This document shows, piece by piece, positions 12,856-24,099 of a DNA stretch of 64,000 nt (position 1 is the stretch's first letter; every line of letters starts with the position of its first letter). The translations under genes and the position numbers were made by a program. The notes beneath the pieces are model-generated. The model was not told the DNA's origin and did no database searches. It worked only from the letters and a program-made list of their open reading frames with translations. The DNA lies in NCBI GenBank assembly GCA_035235625.1, contig CP141144.1, forward strand, positions 24,239,014-24,303,013, read 5' to 3'. Source of the stretch: Saururus chinensis. Lineage: Eukaryota > Streptophyta > Magnoliopsida > Piperales > Saururaceae.

Positions 12856-12901
12856 TATTTTTTTTAGTATACAAATCTTATAGTGCGTATAACGATTGAA
12901 A

Positions 12902-13722
12902 TGCTAGAAGTGGGCATTATATTAAATGGGTTAAGCCTGTATCATTAAGGTATGTATAATATTTATATGGGCTAAGCCCATAATATTTAGGTGGGTCAAA
13001 CCTATATTATTCAAGTGGGTCAAGTCCATATGGTAGAGAGCCTAAACCCACTTTGTGTTAAACGAGAATCACATATGTAAATTGGTTGAAAGAGTGAATA
13101 GTCCCACATCGCTTAGAAGAAGGTGATGGTATTGGTATGTAATGTATTAGTTTAGTCTTTCATGTTAGGCCCTTGGGCTAACCCACTTTTGTGGGAGAGA
13201 GAGATGTTGGACCAATGCACCTAGGTGGGCTAACCCACACGCACATGCCGCTGCCGCCGTCTGGCTCGGTTCGGTTAACACGCGCAGCTGGTTGGGTCGG
13301 GTTGGAATAACAAGATAATAATTTTGGGACAAATTTATTTAGTTTGGCTTTCTATTTATTTGGTTTGGTTTTCTATTAACCAAAATGGGTCTAGTTTTGT
13401 TTTCATTGGGAAATGGTATTTTCAATGGGATTTCCTATAAAATCATTAAAAACGATTTCTATAAGGATCTAAATTTGGATTTCCATTTGTTTCCATTTCT
13501 GTGAGAGCACACATAATGTGGTTCGCTGTATGTACTGTGTTGGAGGTACTCTTACGGTACATAGTTGATCGTCTTATCCTAAGAGGCAGACGCCCAAGAG
13601 TCCTAAGCACCATGTTAAGGAGGGTAAATTCTGTCTTAAAGACAGAGTGACTTGCTTGATTCAATCATAATCATTCTAGTAAGATTTCTCATCGCAAACT
13701 TTGTAAAGGTACGAAAATAACA
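12902..13722 (+). repeat. 5' LTR of copia element
   Basis: Starts tgctagaagtgggcattata and ends acgaaaataaca. It matches the 3' LTR over its length, including the aagcccataatattta block near 12970 and the ttggaccaatg block near 13207. The conspicuous GGGCTAAGCCC-type palindromes near 12960-13030 are shared. Confidence 0.85.
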
Positions 13723-14271
13723 ATCTTAAGACAAAATTTTAACAAATTTTTGTACTTTACTATTTTGCATGTAGAATAGTAAATTTATAAGTTATATTAT
13801 GTAAATTTCAGAATTTTATTGTTCATTTCAAAAAATTGTGAAATATAACAGTTCTGTACGTAAAATTTTGAAAATTTTCTATACTGTGTGAAAATTTTCC
13901 ATTATGTGTGTCAAATTTTGAAATTTTTTCATATTGTGCGTAAATTCCTAAAATTTTACTATTTTGGGTGTAAATTTTTGAAAGATTACTATTCTACATT
14001 TAAATTTCCTACAAATTACTGTGCTATATGTAATTCTCAAATTTCACTGTATTATGTAATTTTTGAACTTTACTTTGTGTAATTTTTCAAACTTTATAGT
14101 ACTATATGTGTAATTTCTTGGAACTCGACTAGGTGTAATTTTTTGAAACTTTATTGAGTTATCTTTAATTTCTCGAACTTTACTGGGTTGTGTGAAATTT
14201 TTTAAAAAATAAAAATAAAAATTTTTGGATATTTTTTTTGCTAAGAAAATCTTCTGTTCATTGGAACATAA

Positions 14272-17200
14272 ATGGCTGCTGATGGGACCAACTTGACTTC
14301 TGTACTTATTCCCACTCCAATGAATGCTCCTCTTCAAGTTAAAGGAGAAAAACTAGAAAAATTCAGTGGTGTGGATTTCAAACGATGGTAACAGAAAATA
14401 TTGTTCTATCTTACCACACTAAACCTAGCCCAATTTCTTCATGAGGAAGTACCCGTTCTCACTGAGGAGAAATGGGAAGACAAAATGGCTGTTGCGGTAG
14501 TAGATGCATGGAAACATGTGGATTTCTTATGTCGTAATTACATCCTTAACGGGTTGGATAACACATTATATAATGTTTATAGTTCAATGAAAAGTGCTGA
14601 CATTATGGGAGTCATTAGACAAGAAGTACAAGATTGAAGATGCTGGAATGAAGAAATTTGTGGTCGGCAAATTTTTGGACTTCAAAATGGTTGATTCTAA
14701 AACTGTGATCAGTCAAGTTCAAGAACTCCAAGTTATCTTGCTTGATATTCATGCAGAAGGCATGACTTTAAGTGAGTATTTCCAGGTGGCAATTATAATA
14801 AAAAAATTACCACCTTCTTGGAAGGATTTTAAGAACTACTTAAAGCATAAGAGAAAAGAGAAGAACATGGAAGATTTGATTGTGAGGTTAAGGATTGAAG
14901 AGGACAACCGTGCTTCTGAAAAGAAAACTGGAGGTTATGGCATTGAAGCCAAAGTTAATGTTATGGAACAGGGCATAAAGGTAATAACTTCAACAACAAG
15001 AAGAGGTAGCATCCTGCTGGATAGTTGAACAATGACTCCAACAAAGCTAAGTTTAAGGGCAAGTGCTATGTGTGTGACAAGATGGGCCATAAGGCTGAGG
15101 ATTGTCGCAAATGGAAGAAACAAGATGATTCCAAGAAGAAGAATGCACAAGCCCACATGACTGAAGTAGAAAATCTCTCCACCAATGTGAATGACATTAA
15201 ACTTTCCGCTGTAATTTTGGAAGTGAACATGGTCACGAAAGCTAGATGATGGTGGGTGGACGTTGGGGCTACTTGTCATATTTACTCTAATAAGAAGATG
15301 TTCTCCACTTATCAACCCATGGAGAATGGTGAACAACTATTTATGGGCAACTCTTCTACTGCAAAGGTTGAAGGAATTGGAAAGGTTGTGCTCAAGATGA
15401 CTTTAGGCAAAGAGCTTACTCTCAACAATGTGCTGCATGTGTCAGAAATTCGAAAGAATTTAGTGTCTGGATCATTGCTAAGCAAGAATGGGTTCAAGTT
15501 GGTTTTTGAGTAAGATAAATTTGTCTTGACCAAGGGTAGGATGTATGTAGGCAAAGGGTACCTAAATGAAGTGCTTTTTAAGCTCAATGTACTCACTATT
15601 GTACATATTTCTATTATTAAGGATGCGAATGTTTCTTCATCGTATATGATTGAGTCAGGTGATGTGTGGCATGGTAAATTAGGACATATTAATTATGATG
15701 CTTTACGAAGCTTGATTAATATAGAATATCTTCCTAAGTTTAATATTGACTATAATCATAATTATGAAACTTGTGTAGAATCAAAATTAATAAGGAAATC
15801 TTTCCAAAGTATTGAGAGATGTACTAAACCTCTTGAGTTAATTCACAACAATATCTGTGACTTAAAACTTGTTCAAACAAGAGTAGGTAAAAAGTACTTT
15901 AGTACATTTATCGACGATTGCATTCATTATTGCTATGTTTACTTACTAAGATGTAAAGATGAGGCTATTGACATGTTTATATTATATAAAACAGAGGTTG
16001 GGAATCAACTTGTCAAGAAAATTAAAGTTTTAAGAAGTGATAGAGGTGGAGAATATGAATAAGCTTTTGGTGATTTCTATTCACAACATGGTATAATACA
16101 CCAAACTACAGCGACCTGTTTACCTCAGCAAAATGGGGTTGTTGAACAAAAAAATAGAACTTTAAAAGAAATGATGAATGCCATGTTAATGAGTTATGGG
16201 TTACCCTAGAACATGTGGGGGGAAGCTTTACTTTTTAGCAAATTATATTCTTAACAAAATACCTCTTAAGAAAACCTTACAGACACCATATGAACTATGG
16301 AAAGGTTGAAAGCTTTCCTACAAATTCTTAAAAGTGTGGGGGTGTTTGGCAAAAGTGGCAGTCCCTAATCCCAAGAGGATTATAATTAGACCAAAGACCA
16401 TTGATTGTGTATTCATTGGTTATGCCAATAATATCAGTGCATATCGCTTTCTTCTTTATAAATCGGATATTCATGATGTAAATGTCCATACTATGATTGA
16501 ATCTAAGAATGCTTCATTTTTTGAAAATATTTTTTTGTGGAATTTTACACAAAAGGAAAGTTCTCTTAAAAGAACTTTGGATGTTGAACAGGACAATAAT
16601 AAAGACCAAGAGGGAGAGAATGATGAATGTAGATGCAGCAAACGAGCTAGAACATCAAAATTCTTTGGTCTAGATTTTCTAACTTATTTATTGAAAAATG
16701 AGCCTCAAAGTTTTAAGAAAGCCATGTCCTTTCCTGAAGCACAATATTAGAAGGAGGTAGTAAATAGTAAAATTGAATCCATTATGCAAAATCATACTTG
16801 GGAGTTGGTGGACCTATTACCAGAGAGTAAACCTCTTAGATATAAATAGAAATTTAAGAGGGAAATGAAAGCTGATGGATCGATTGACAAATATAAACCT
16901 AGACTTGTTATCAAAGGATACAAGCAAAAGGAATGTCAAGATTATTTTTATACATATTTACCAATTATAAGGATAACATCAATTATGATGTTAATTGCTA
17001 TTGTTGCTTTGAATAATATTGATATACATCAAATGGATGTGAAGACTGCATTCTTGAATGGTGACTTGAATGAGGAAATATATATGCAACAACCTGAAGG
17101 GTTTGTTGTATAGGATCAAGAAAACAAAGTGTGTAGACTTGTTAAATATCTCTATGGGCTTAAACAAGCACCTAAGTAATGACATGAAAAATTTGACAAC

Positions 17201-18020
17201 ATGATGATGTTAAATGAATTCAAAATTATTGAATGTGACAAATATGTTTATGTGAAAGACATACCTAATGGCTATGTTATTGTATGCCTATATGTGGATG
17301 ATATTCTCATTATTGGTAGCAATGATGATATCATGAAAGTTGCAAAGAGGATGTAGAAGAAATAATTTGACATGAAAGACATGGGTGTTGCATATGTCAT
17401 ACTAAGGATGAAAATTATTAGAACATCTGATGCATATTTATTATCTCAATTTCATTACATTGAAAAAATCCTAGACAAATTCAATAAGAATGATAATTGT
17501 CCAGTGAGAACACCTGTGGATGTAACATTGCAGGTATCTAACAGTACTAGAGGGTTACTAAGATGTAAAATAAATATCTGATACAAAAGACTCAAAATTT
17601 ACAAGTGGATATGTCTTTACTCTTGAAGGTGCAGTAGTGCCTTGGAAATCTTCTAAACAAATGTGCACAGCAAGATCCACAATAGAATCTTAATTCATTG
17701 CACTTGATAAAGCAGGCGAAGAGGCTGAATGACTTCATAATTTTTTAGAGAATATTCCAATGTGGGGGAAACCTGTGCCACCTATATGCATCTATTATAA
17801 TAGTCAATTAGCTATAGGAAGAGCATAAAATAACTTGTATAATGATAAGTCTCGATATATATGTCGGAGGCACAATACTATAAAATAATTGTTCTTTAGT
17901 GGAATAAATTCCATTAAGTATGCTAGGTAAAAAAAAATATTGCAGATCCACTTACTAAGAGATTGACCAAAGAACAAATGAGCAGTTCATCGAGGCGAAT
18001 AGACTTGAAGCCTAGACATT
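14272..18020 (+). pseudogene. Copia gag-pol (degenerate)
   Basis: Translating across frames gives Gag with a stop after EKFSGVDFKRW and a frameshift near 14620. A CCHC zinc knuckle follows at about 15068-15110 (CYVCDKMGHKAEDC), then a protease-like [12 protein letters not shown] (canonical DSGA, here DVGA). The integrase zinc region and catalytic core lie at about 15650-16250 (TFIDDCIHYC, QQNGVVEQKNR). Reverse transcriptase follows at about 16740-17500 with MDVKTAFLNGDLNEEIYMQQ and an intact CLYVDDILIIGS. RNase H and a C-terminal ADPLTK-like tail run to about 18000. More than ten in-frame stops and several frameshifts rule out a functional polyprotein. Seen: motifs and lesions. Known: the domain order is that of copia. 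Confidence 0.88.
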
Positions 18021-18596
18021 AAGAGTCACCATAATGGCAACCCAACTTAGTTGACTGGAGATCCCAAGATCTAGGTTCAAAGGGGCAACCAAATTGTGGG
18101 GGATTAAAGGGGAATCACTATTGACATATAATCTCGTCCTCATTCTTATGATGAGATAATGATGCATGCAGAGTGAATCATGATAAGCTGGTTCTCATAG
18201 CTTGAATTAATTTGAGTGGGGTATTGCAGGATACTTATAATAAGAATCACCTATATAAGTGTGAAGGGGCCGCTTCTATGAGGATTTTAAGGCTAAATCT
18301 TCTAGAGCACTCTTGAAAATCAAGTTTGTTTAGGGCCGAAATGAATATAATCATGAGAACTACAGTGTGTTTGAGAAGTAATTGTATGATTTCTATTGTC
18401 TTAATTTACATAAACGGCTAAACAATTCAAGACATCATGTTTACTAATTAGCTAGTAGACTCGATAGTTTTCACAAGGGAAGGTTCAAAGCCAACAATTA
18501 CCTATCCCCCATGCATGGTCTTTTTAATATTGCTTTCACAGTTTATCTACACTATTTTGCATAGTTATTCAGCCAATTCCCATTCATGTAGGAGAT

Positions 18597-19349
18597 TGAT
18601 AGAAGTGGGCATTTTATTAAATAGGTTAATCCTATATCATTAAGGTTGATATAATATTTACATGGGTTAAGCCCATAATATTTATATGGGTTAAGCCCAT
18701 ATGGTAGAGAGCTCAAGCCCACTTTGTGTTGAATGAGAATCACACATGTGAATTGGTTGAATGAGTGAATAGTCCCGCATCGCCTAGAAGAAGGTGATAG
18801 TGTTGATATATAAAACATTAGTTTGACCTTTTATGTTAGGTTCTTGGGCCAACCCACTTTTATAAGGAAGAGAGATGTTGGACCAATGTACCTAGGTGGG
18901 TTACCTACATGCGCGCACCACCGTTAGGCTGGCCAGCTCGGTTAGGTTGGGTTGGGTTAACAAGATAATAATTTTAGGATAAATTCATTTGGTTTGGTTT
19001 TCTATTAACCAAAATGGGTCCGGTTTTGTTTTTACCGGGAAAGGGTATCTTTAACGGGATTTCTTATAAAATCATTGAAAATGATTTATGTAAGGATATG
19101 AATTTGGATTTCTATCCATTTCCATTTTTATGAGAGAATATATATTATAATTTACTGCATATACTGTATTGGAGGTACTCCTACAGTATGTGATTAATCG
19201 TCTTATCATAAAAGACAAATACCTAAGAATCCAAAGCACCCTATTAAGAGGGTATATTCTATTTTAAGGACAAAGTGACTTGCTTGATTAAATAATAATC
19301 ATTTTAATAAGATTTCCTATCACAAACTTTACAAAGTACGAAAATAACA
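18597..19349 (+). repeat. 3' LTR of copia element
   Basis: Starts tgatagaagtgggcatttta just after the purine stretch GTAGGAGAT, and ends acgaaaataaca. It is slightly shorter than the 5' LTR through small deletions. Confidence 0.85.
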
Positions 19350-19460
19350 CGAAAATTAAACCATAATATTTTACGGTTCAAATCTTATTTCATTCGACGA
19401 AGAATTGAGTACAAAGCCAAAAACAAATACTGAAAACGAACAGAGTTCAGCCTCGTGACA

Positions 19461-20108
19461 TTAGCTTGAAGACAGTGGAAAACCAATCCCATGGCGGGTA
19501 GTAGGGAATGTGACAAAGACCATGCTGCCAACAACTCCAATCGCCACCGGCAGCGCCGTGAGCACCTCCTGCGCCTCTGTCGACGGACTCGGGCAAAAGC
19601 AGGTGACAACGTTCTGATTGAACAATGCAACTGCAGCGAAAATCAGTACTGACATGATAGCATGCACGAAGTCCACGAACCTTAGCCGATACTTTGCCGC
19701 CTCCACTGCCGACGGGCCGGCTGACGATCCGTCGATGACCAACAGTCCCCGGAAGGTTGCCAGTCCATACCGGACCGTCCCATTCTTATCTCGGAAGCTA
19801 TCTGTGAAGGTGAGCAGCAGGCAGGAGAGGCCGCAGAGCGCGATAAGGCCGGTGGTCATGTAGCGGCTCACGCCATCGCAGACGCCTTGGTTGGTGGTGA
19901 TAGGAGCGAGGAGATGGAAAGCCAGGACCGTGCCGGTGGGGAGGAGGTTGGCCAAATGGGCGGTGGACTTGAATGTCTGGCATATGGCCCTTTGGATCAA
20001 GGTATCCTCATTAATGATTTGGCCGTTGTCGGATTGTATTGTGTCTTCCCTCAGAAGTGGTTGACGTTGCTCATGCTCAGCAGATTCCGATGCCACCCTG
20101 ATCTCCAT
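19461..20108 (-). CDS. DMP-family (DUF679) membrane protein, 215 aa
   Basis: A single-exon frame, uninterrupted from ATG (20108) to TAA (19461). The family (DUF679 domain membrane proteins, plant-specific) has four transmembrane helices with both ends cytosolic; members act at ER, tonoplast or plasma membrane in senescence-linked membrane remodelling and, for some, in gamete fusion. Here a polar N-terminus (1-45) precedes hydrophobic segments at about 49-69 (AHLANLLPTGTVLAFHLLAP), 84-104, 150-170 and 185-205. Family signatures are visible: LLPTGTVLAFHLLAP, TFTDSFRDKNGTVRYG, the LRFVDFVHA stretch and the C-terminal GIGFPLS. Length is normal for the family. The ATG at 20108 is the only one ahead of the conserved region. 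A truncated paralogue lies at 9898-10261. Which subgroup it belongs to is not decided here. Confidence 0.93.
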   Translation of the reverse strand: MEIRVASESAEHEQRQPLLREDTIQSDNGQIINEDTLIQRAICQTFKSTAHLANLLPTGTVLAFHLLAPITTNQGVCDGVSRYMTTGLIALCGLSCLLLTFTDSFRDKNGTVRYGLATFRGLLVIDGSSAGPSAVEAAKYRLRFVDFVHAIMSVLIFAAVALFNQNVVTCFCPSPSTEAQEVLTALPVAIGVVGSMVFVTFPTTRHGIGFPLSSS

Positions 20109-20800
20109 GACCCACCTCCCTCTTTGTTCTGTAATCCAAATGTTGTATTTGCTTTCTGTTGCAGCAGTTGGTCATGATGGGCTTGTCTTTTATACATGAA
20201 GCAATAGATTGGCTTATCGTTTCTACATGAAGCAATAGATAGATATCTTGTAAGGAAGAATAACTGAATCTGCCATTTCTTGTAACAATTAACAAATGCT
20301 TCACAAGGCATAGGGCATGAGGGGGGCGTTACTCTTGTTTGCAAGAAGAGTGTGTAGAATGAGTAGTAGTTAGAAAAGTCTACTGGGCATTCGGAGAGGG
20401 AGAGATAATGAGGGAAGAAAGTAGGGGAAAAAGCTTTCATGTCCATAATTTAGTTTTTCTGCGTCAGCCTTAAAAGAACTTTGCTTGGACGCAATTACCT
20501 GATTTTGGTTCTGGGCGAGGATTAAAAGACAGCCAATCGCTGGCCTTCGATCTATCTCTGCTAATATACGTAATCTGTATATGGCAAGCAATAGGTAAAT
20601 ATGTTCACTCTTCCTCTTGAATGCTTCTTCATCCAAGTGACAACGGAAACGACGTCATCTCTCTTCACTCCTTACATGTGAACGATTTGGACCCTTATAA
20701 TTATCTTGTGAGACTTCTTCTTTCGGACCTGGCTTAGGATGGAAGCGATCCATCCCATTTGAGCTCTGATATGAAATCTGCCAGCATGTGGGAAATGGCG
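20109..20800 (-). promoter_or_regulatory. 5' flank and likely promoter of the DMP gene
   Basis: On the minus strand a TATAAAAG box lies at 20187-20194, about 80 bases ahead of the ATG at 20108. A 17-bp direct repeat, tacatgaagcaatagat, occurs at 20193-20209 and 20224-20240 next to it. Open frames on either strand here are not protein-like. The TATA assignment is by position only. Confidence 0.45.
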
Positions 20801-20837
20801 AGCAAGTGCTACAAGCTCAACAAAGTCTTCAACGCGG

Positions 20838-20896
20838 CCCTTACAAGCAACAGTCAGCCCTTACAAGCAACAGTCATACAAGCAACAGTCAGCCCT
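20838..20896 (+). repeat. Tandem 20-bp repeat, about three copies
   Basis: The unit cccttacaagcaacagtcag occurs at 20838 and 20858, with a third, partial copy from about 20877. Confidence 0.8.
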
Positions 20897-21200
20897 TGAT
20901 GATCCTTAAGATAAATTAAGAACTTTGGTCTCTTATCCAAGCATTTTTTATGTTCCCCTAAGAGCAAGAGCCTAGCATAAGGAATACTTACGAGGCATTG
21001 ATTTTTAAGATTGACGGTACACATAGTGGCGTATGTTATATGTGTTACTGTATGTGCCATCGATCTTGAAAATCAACGCCTTGCAGGAATTTTTTACACT
21101 CGGCTTATAGTGAGCGTGGAGCATAAAAAATACTTCTCTTATCGTGAAATTGAGATCTCTCCACGCACCATTGTCTTAGGCATCCCTCCACATCAGTCTT
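20880..21200. repeat. Imperfect palindrome, about 300 bp (MITE-like)
   Basis: The halves either side of about 21036 are reverse complements with substitutions. For instance caatcttaaaaatcaatgcc on the minus strand of the left arm pairs with cgatcttgaaaatcaacgcc at 21060-21079. GAGCATAAAAAATACTTCTCTTAT in the right arm has its mate near 20935. The same relation appears as two similar translated frames on opposite strands. No clear target duplication was found. Confidence 0.6.
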
Positions 21201-22570
21201 AAGGTGTTAGCATTGTGAAACAAAATTCAATTTTTGCCAAATATTCTTCAAATTCTTCGCAGCTCAAATGTATAATCGGCATATATTCTTTCCATTCTCC
21301 AAATTTATTAATTTTTTTCAAATATTACAAATTTTATTTGACTAATTGGCAGTTTACAACCTATATGTCGGTAAAAAAATGAAACAGCTAAAGTTAGTTA
21401 GCTCGTTCCAATAGTCCCATTCTCATGCTGTTGTGTTCCATGTGAATTATGACCTCTTAACGTCCATGCAAAAATGTGACCCCCGAGCCAAGTTTAGATT
21501 TTGTCATAGTGGCTCAAAATTTACCTGATTTTTTCAAATTCATCCGAATTGTATAGAATTGAATTGAATCAAATTGACCCCAATGAAATGAACCCAAATT
21601 CCGTCCTTGTGACAAAAGGTGCTAGAGTGTGGGACCTGCCCCACGCAGGCGCAAAGATGCTAGAGGCTGGAGTTGGAAGTCATATGAATGAATGTGTTCG
21701 AGTACTTTAATTTGCAAGTTTGATAACGATCTACTATTCCAAATACTATTTGTCTGCTTGATACATTGGTTTATGGATGCTTTCAAAACTGAGTTAAGAT
21801 AGAATCTCTAATTGTTCATCTGCTATTTTGCATGACTGGAACGAGAAGGAAAGTGTGCAAAATCTGCTCAAATGCAAAGAGGCTGTCCCCTGAAAAGGGG
21901 AGAGAATGTGATAATTGTTGAACCTGTGGCCTCCAACAGAGATGCTGTATGGGTTCATAGGGTACAACAACTACTAGGAGATTCAAACTCTACTACTCAA
22001 ACTAAACGCAATTCGACTATAATCAAATAGCCAGTAGTCTATGCTGAACAACCAAATAGGTTGGTAGATATGTAATCCAAAGGAGGAGAAACACACGGAG
22101 ATGAGAATTTATGAGCCACGTGGAGCTAAACCATGGTTGGGCAATATGCCTACTATTACACCCTCAACTCATTAATGGGCAAAGGAGTCGGGAAGCCCCT
22201 CACCTTTGGCGTATGGACAGGCAAGGCAAGTGCATTTTAGGCGAGTGTATGTGTCCCCAACGTTGGTCCATTGGGCAGACAAATTTGAAGAAGTCCTATT
22301 CAAAGTAGGACTTGATGGTAGGTGGGGCACTATCCTATGCAAGCAGGATGGATGTTGAAGACTTCTACTTAACGTAAAAATCGAATGTTAGGCTGGATTT
22401 GTAGAGCACATTTATTCAACCGCACCTGGATGCACAAGCAACATGCTTGTGCAGGACGGTTTGCTGAATGCGTGCTGCATAAAGGTTGGTTGGTTAGTTC
22501 ACAGGCAAGGAACCTCTAGGAGTTGCACGAAAGCTTAGTGCAAATGGGAAACTGTGTGATAGTGATTGCA
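21201..22570. other. Intergenic, no gene recognised
   Basis: A moderately AT-rich stretch. The 65-codon frame at 22111-22308 has no recognisable domain. Nothing else stands out. Confidence 0.4.
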
Positions 22571-24060
22571 AGCGAATATGATGTTCAAGACGGCCAAATC
22601 CAAAAAAAATTTAATAAATTCCTAAAAATATTTCAAGACACTTCCTATCAAAATAAAAAAAATTATGACACCCATAATTCAAATTAAACATCAAACAATA
22701 CAAATCAGCAAAGTTGGGCTTTTTTGATGATTTTTAATCAAATTTACTCTAATCTAAATCATCTACATATTATGTTCATTAATACTTTGCCTTAGATTAC
22801 TCAACCTCATTGGTACGTGATTACCAATTTTATCATTTTCTTTTTGATACATAAATCCTCTTTTATTAATTTTTAAAGAAACCCATCAATGTAGTTTCTC
22901 TTTTAATCTTGAATCTCGCAAGAGCACTATTAACCAAACTGATACAACCCTAGTAAAGACTAAATTCATATTTTTTAACTCTCTTTAGCTAGCATCTATG
23001 TACATGATTTTTCTAAAAAGATATAAACAATCAAAAACTCATAATCAATATGTCCAAGTTTTTTTTTCTAAATTATGATATTTTCTTTCAATTCATTTTT
23101 CTAGGGCTTTACTTTTTCTTAATCCTCTCTATTTGCATCATTCATTTTCTTTCTTTTTTATTCATTTTTTTATGTCAAGCATATGAGAGATTCACACTAA
23201 CCTAAGTAGGTAACCCTTCCTTGTCATCTTTACGAGGATAATTTCATTATCTAAAGAAATATTGAAATACACAAGACTCATAACATTGAAATACATTACA
23301 TTAAAATTTCTTTTCTTTTGAATTCTAAATAAAAATATAGTAAAAAATCCTCTAATTTGATCACTTACACTTTACTAAAATTAAAATGCCCAAGTCAACT
23401 TCTATTTAAGAATTCTCTCTTAATGTTCATACATAAAAGTGACTTAAGTCTCAACATAATATGTGCAAGTTTTTAAAATAAAAAAATTACATCATCAAAC
23501 AAAAGAAAATAAAATTCATCTTTAATCTTTGTGCATCCTTATCTTCGTTAAGGTACATTTGACAACTAATCATATTATTTTTTAGCTTACTTGATTCTCA
23601 ACATAATGTGTGCAAGTTTTTAAAATAAAAAAATTACATCATCAAACAAAAAAAAATAAAATTCATCTTTAATCTCTTTGGTGCATCCTTATCTTCGTTA
23701 AGGTACGTTTGACAACTAATCATATTATTTTTTAGCTTAAAAGAAAATTAATCTATATATGCCTCAAGAGCTGAACTAATTGAGAACCAAAACAAGACCA
23801 ATTGCAAACTCAAACAAAAACTATACTAATTTTTTTGCATTTTTTTATCATATTTTATTTTTTTAATTCAAAACATATGAATTACCAACATATAAAAATA
23901 AAGTAAAATGCAAGAAAACAACAAAAACATGAATGTCCAATGGATAGAAAGAATTAAACTATGGACACAAGTTATAATCTCTTACTTAGATATTTGAGAT
24001 TCCTTAGCCTTACCTAGCCAATCCAACCTAATACAACCTAAGGTAACCTTAGTCTTCCTA
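22571..24060. other. Very AT-rich flank of the gag remnant
   Basis: Non-coding sequence downstream (in the minus sense) of the gag-like remnant at 24100-25915. By position it could be the 3' untranslated part or LTR of that element, but I found no convincing pairing with the putative LTR at 26180-27300. Confidence 0.35.
23449..23739 (+). repeat. Tandem duplication, about 147-150 bp, two copies
   Basis: The block from tcaacataat (23451) through attttttagctta (23589) is repeated from 23598 to 23739 with a few substitutions and indels. Both copies contain gtgcatccttatcttcgtta. Confidence 0.85.
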
Positions 24061-24099
24061 ATTGATTATTCAAAACTTGAAGATCAATCTTCTTCACCC

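Larger units (their letters stand above)
12902..19349 (+). mobile_element. Complete but defective Ty1/copia retrotransposon
   Basis: Direct LTRs (12902-13722 and 18597-19349) flank one degenerate gag-pol in the order Gag, protease, integrase, reverse transcriptase, RNase H, which defines Ty1/copia. Both LTRs begin TG and end AACA. The immediate flanks tgaaa (12897-12901) and cgaaa (19350-19354) look like a 5-bp target duplication with one change. The sequence on either side joins up to match the uninterrupted 3' flank of the DMP pseudogene at about 9760-9830, which confirms the insertion. Both LTRs carry indels and substitutions relative to each other, and pol has many stops, so the insertion is old. 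Confidence 0.88.

Noticed and set aside
13723..13760. tRNA primer-binding site after the copia 5' LTR
   Set aside because: The sequence after 13722 does not match the usual plant tRNA 3' ends; either mutated or a less common primer.
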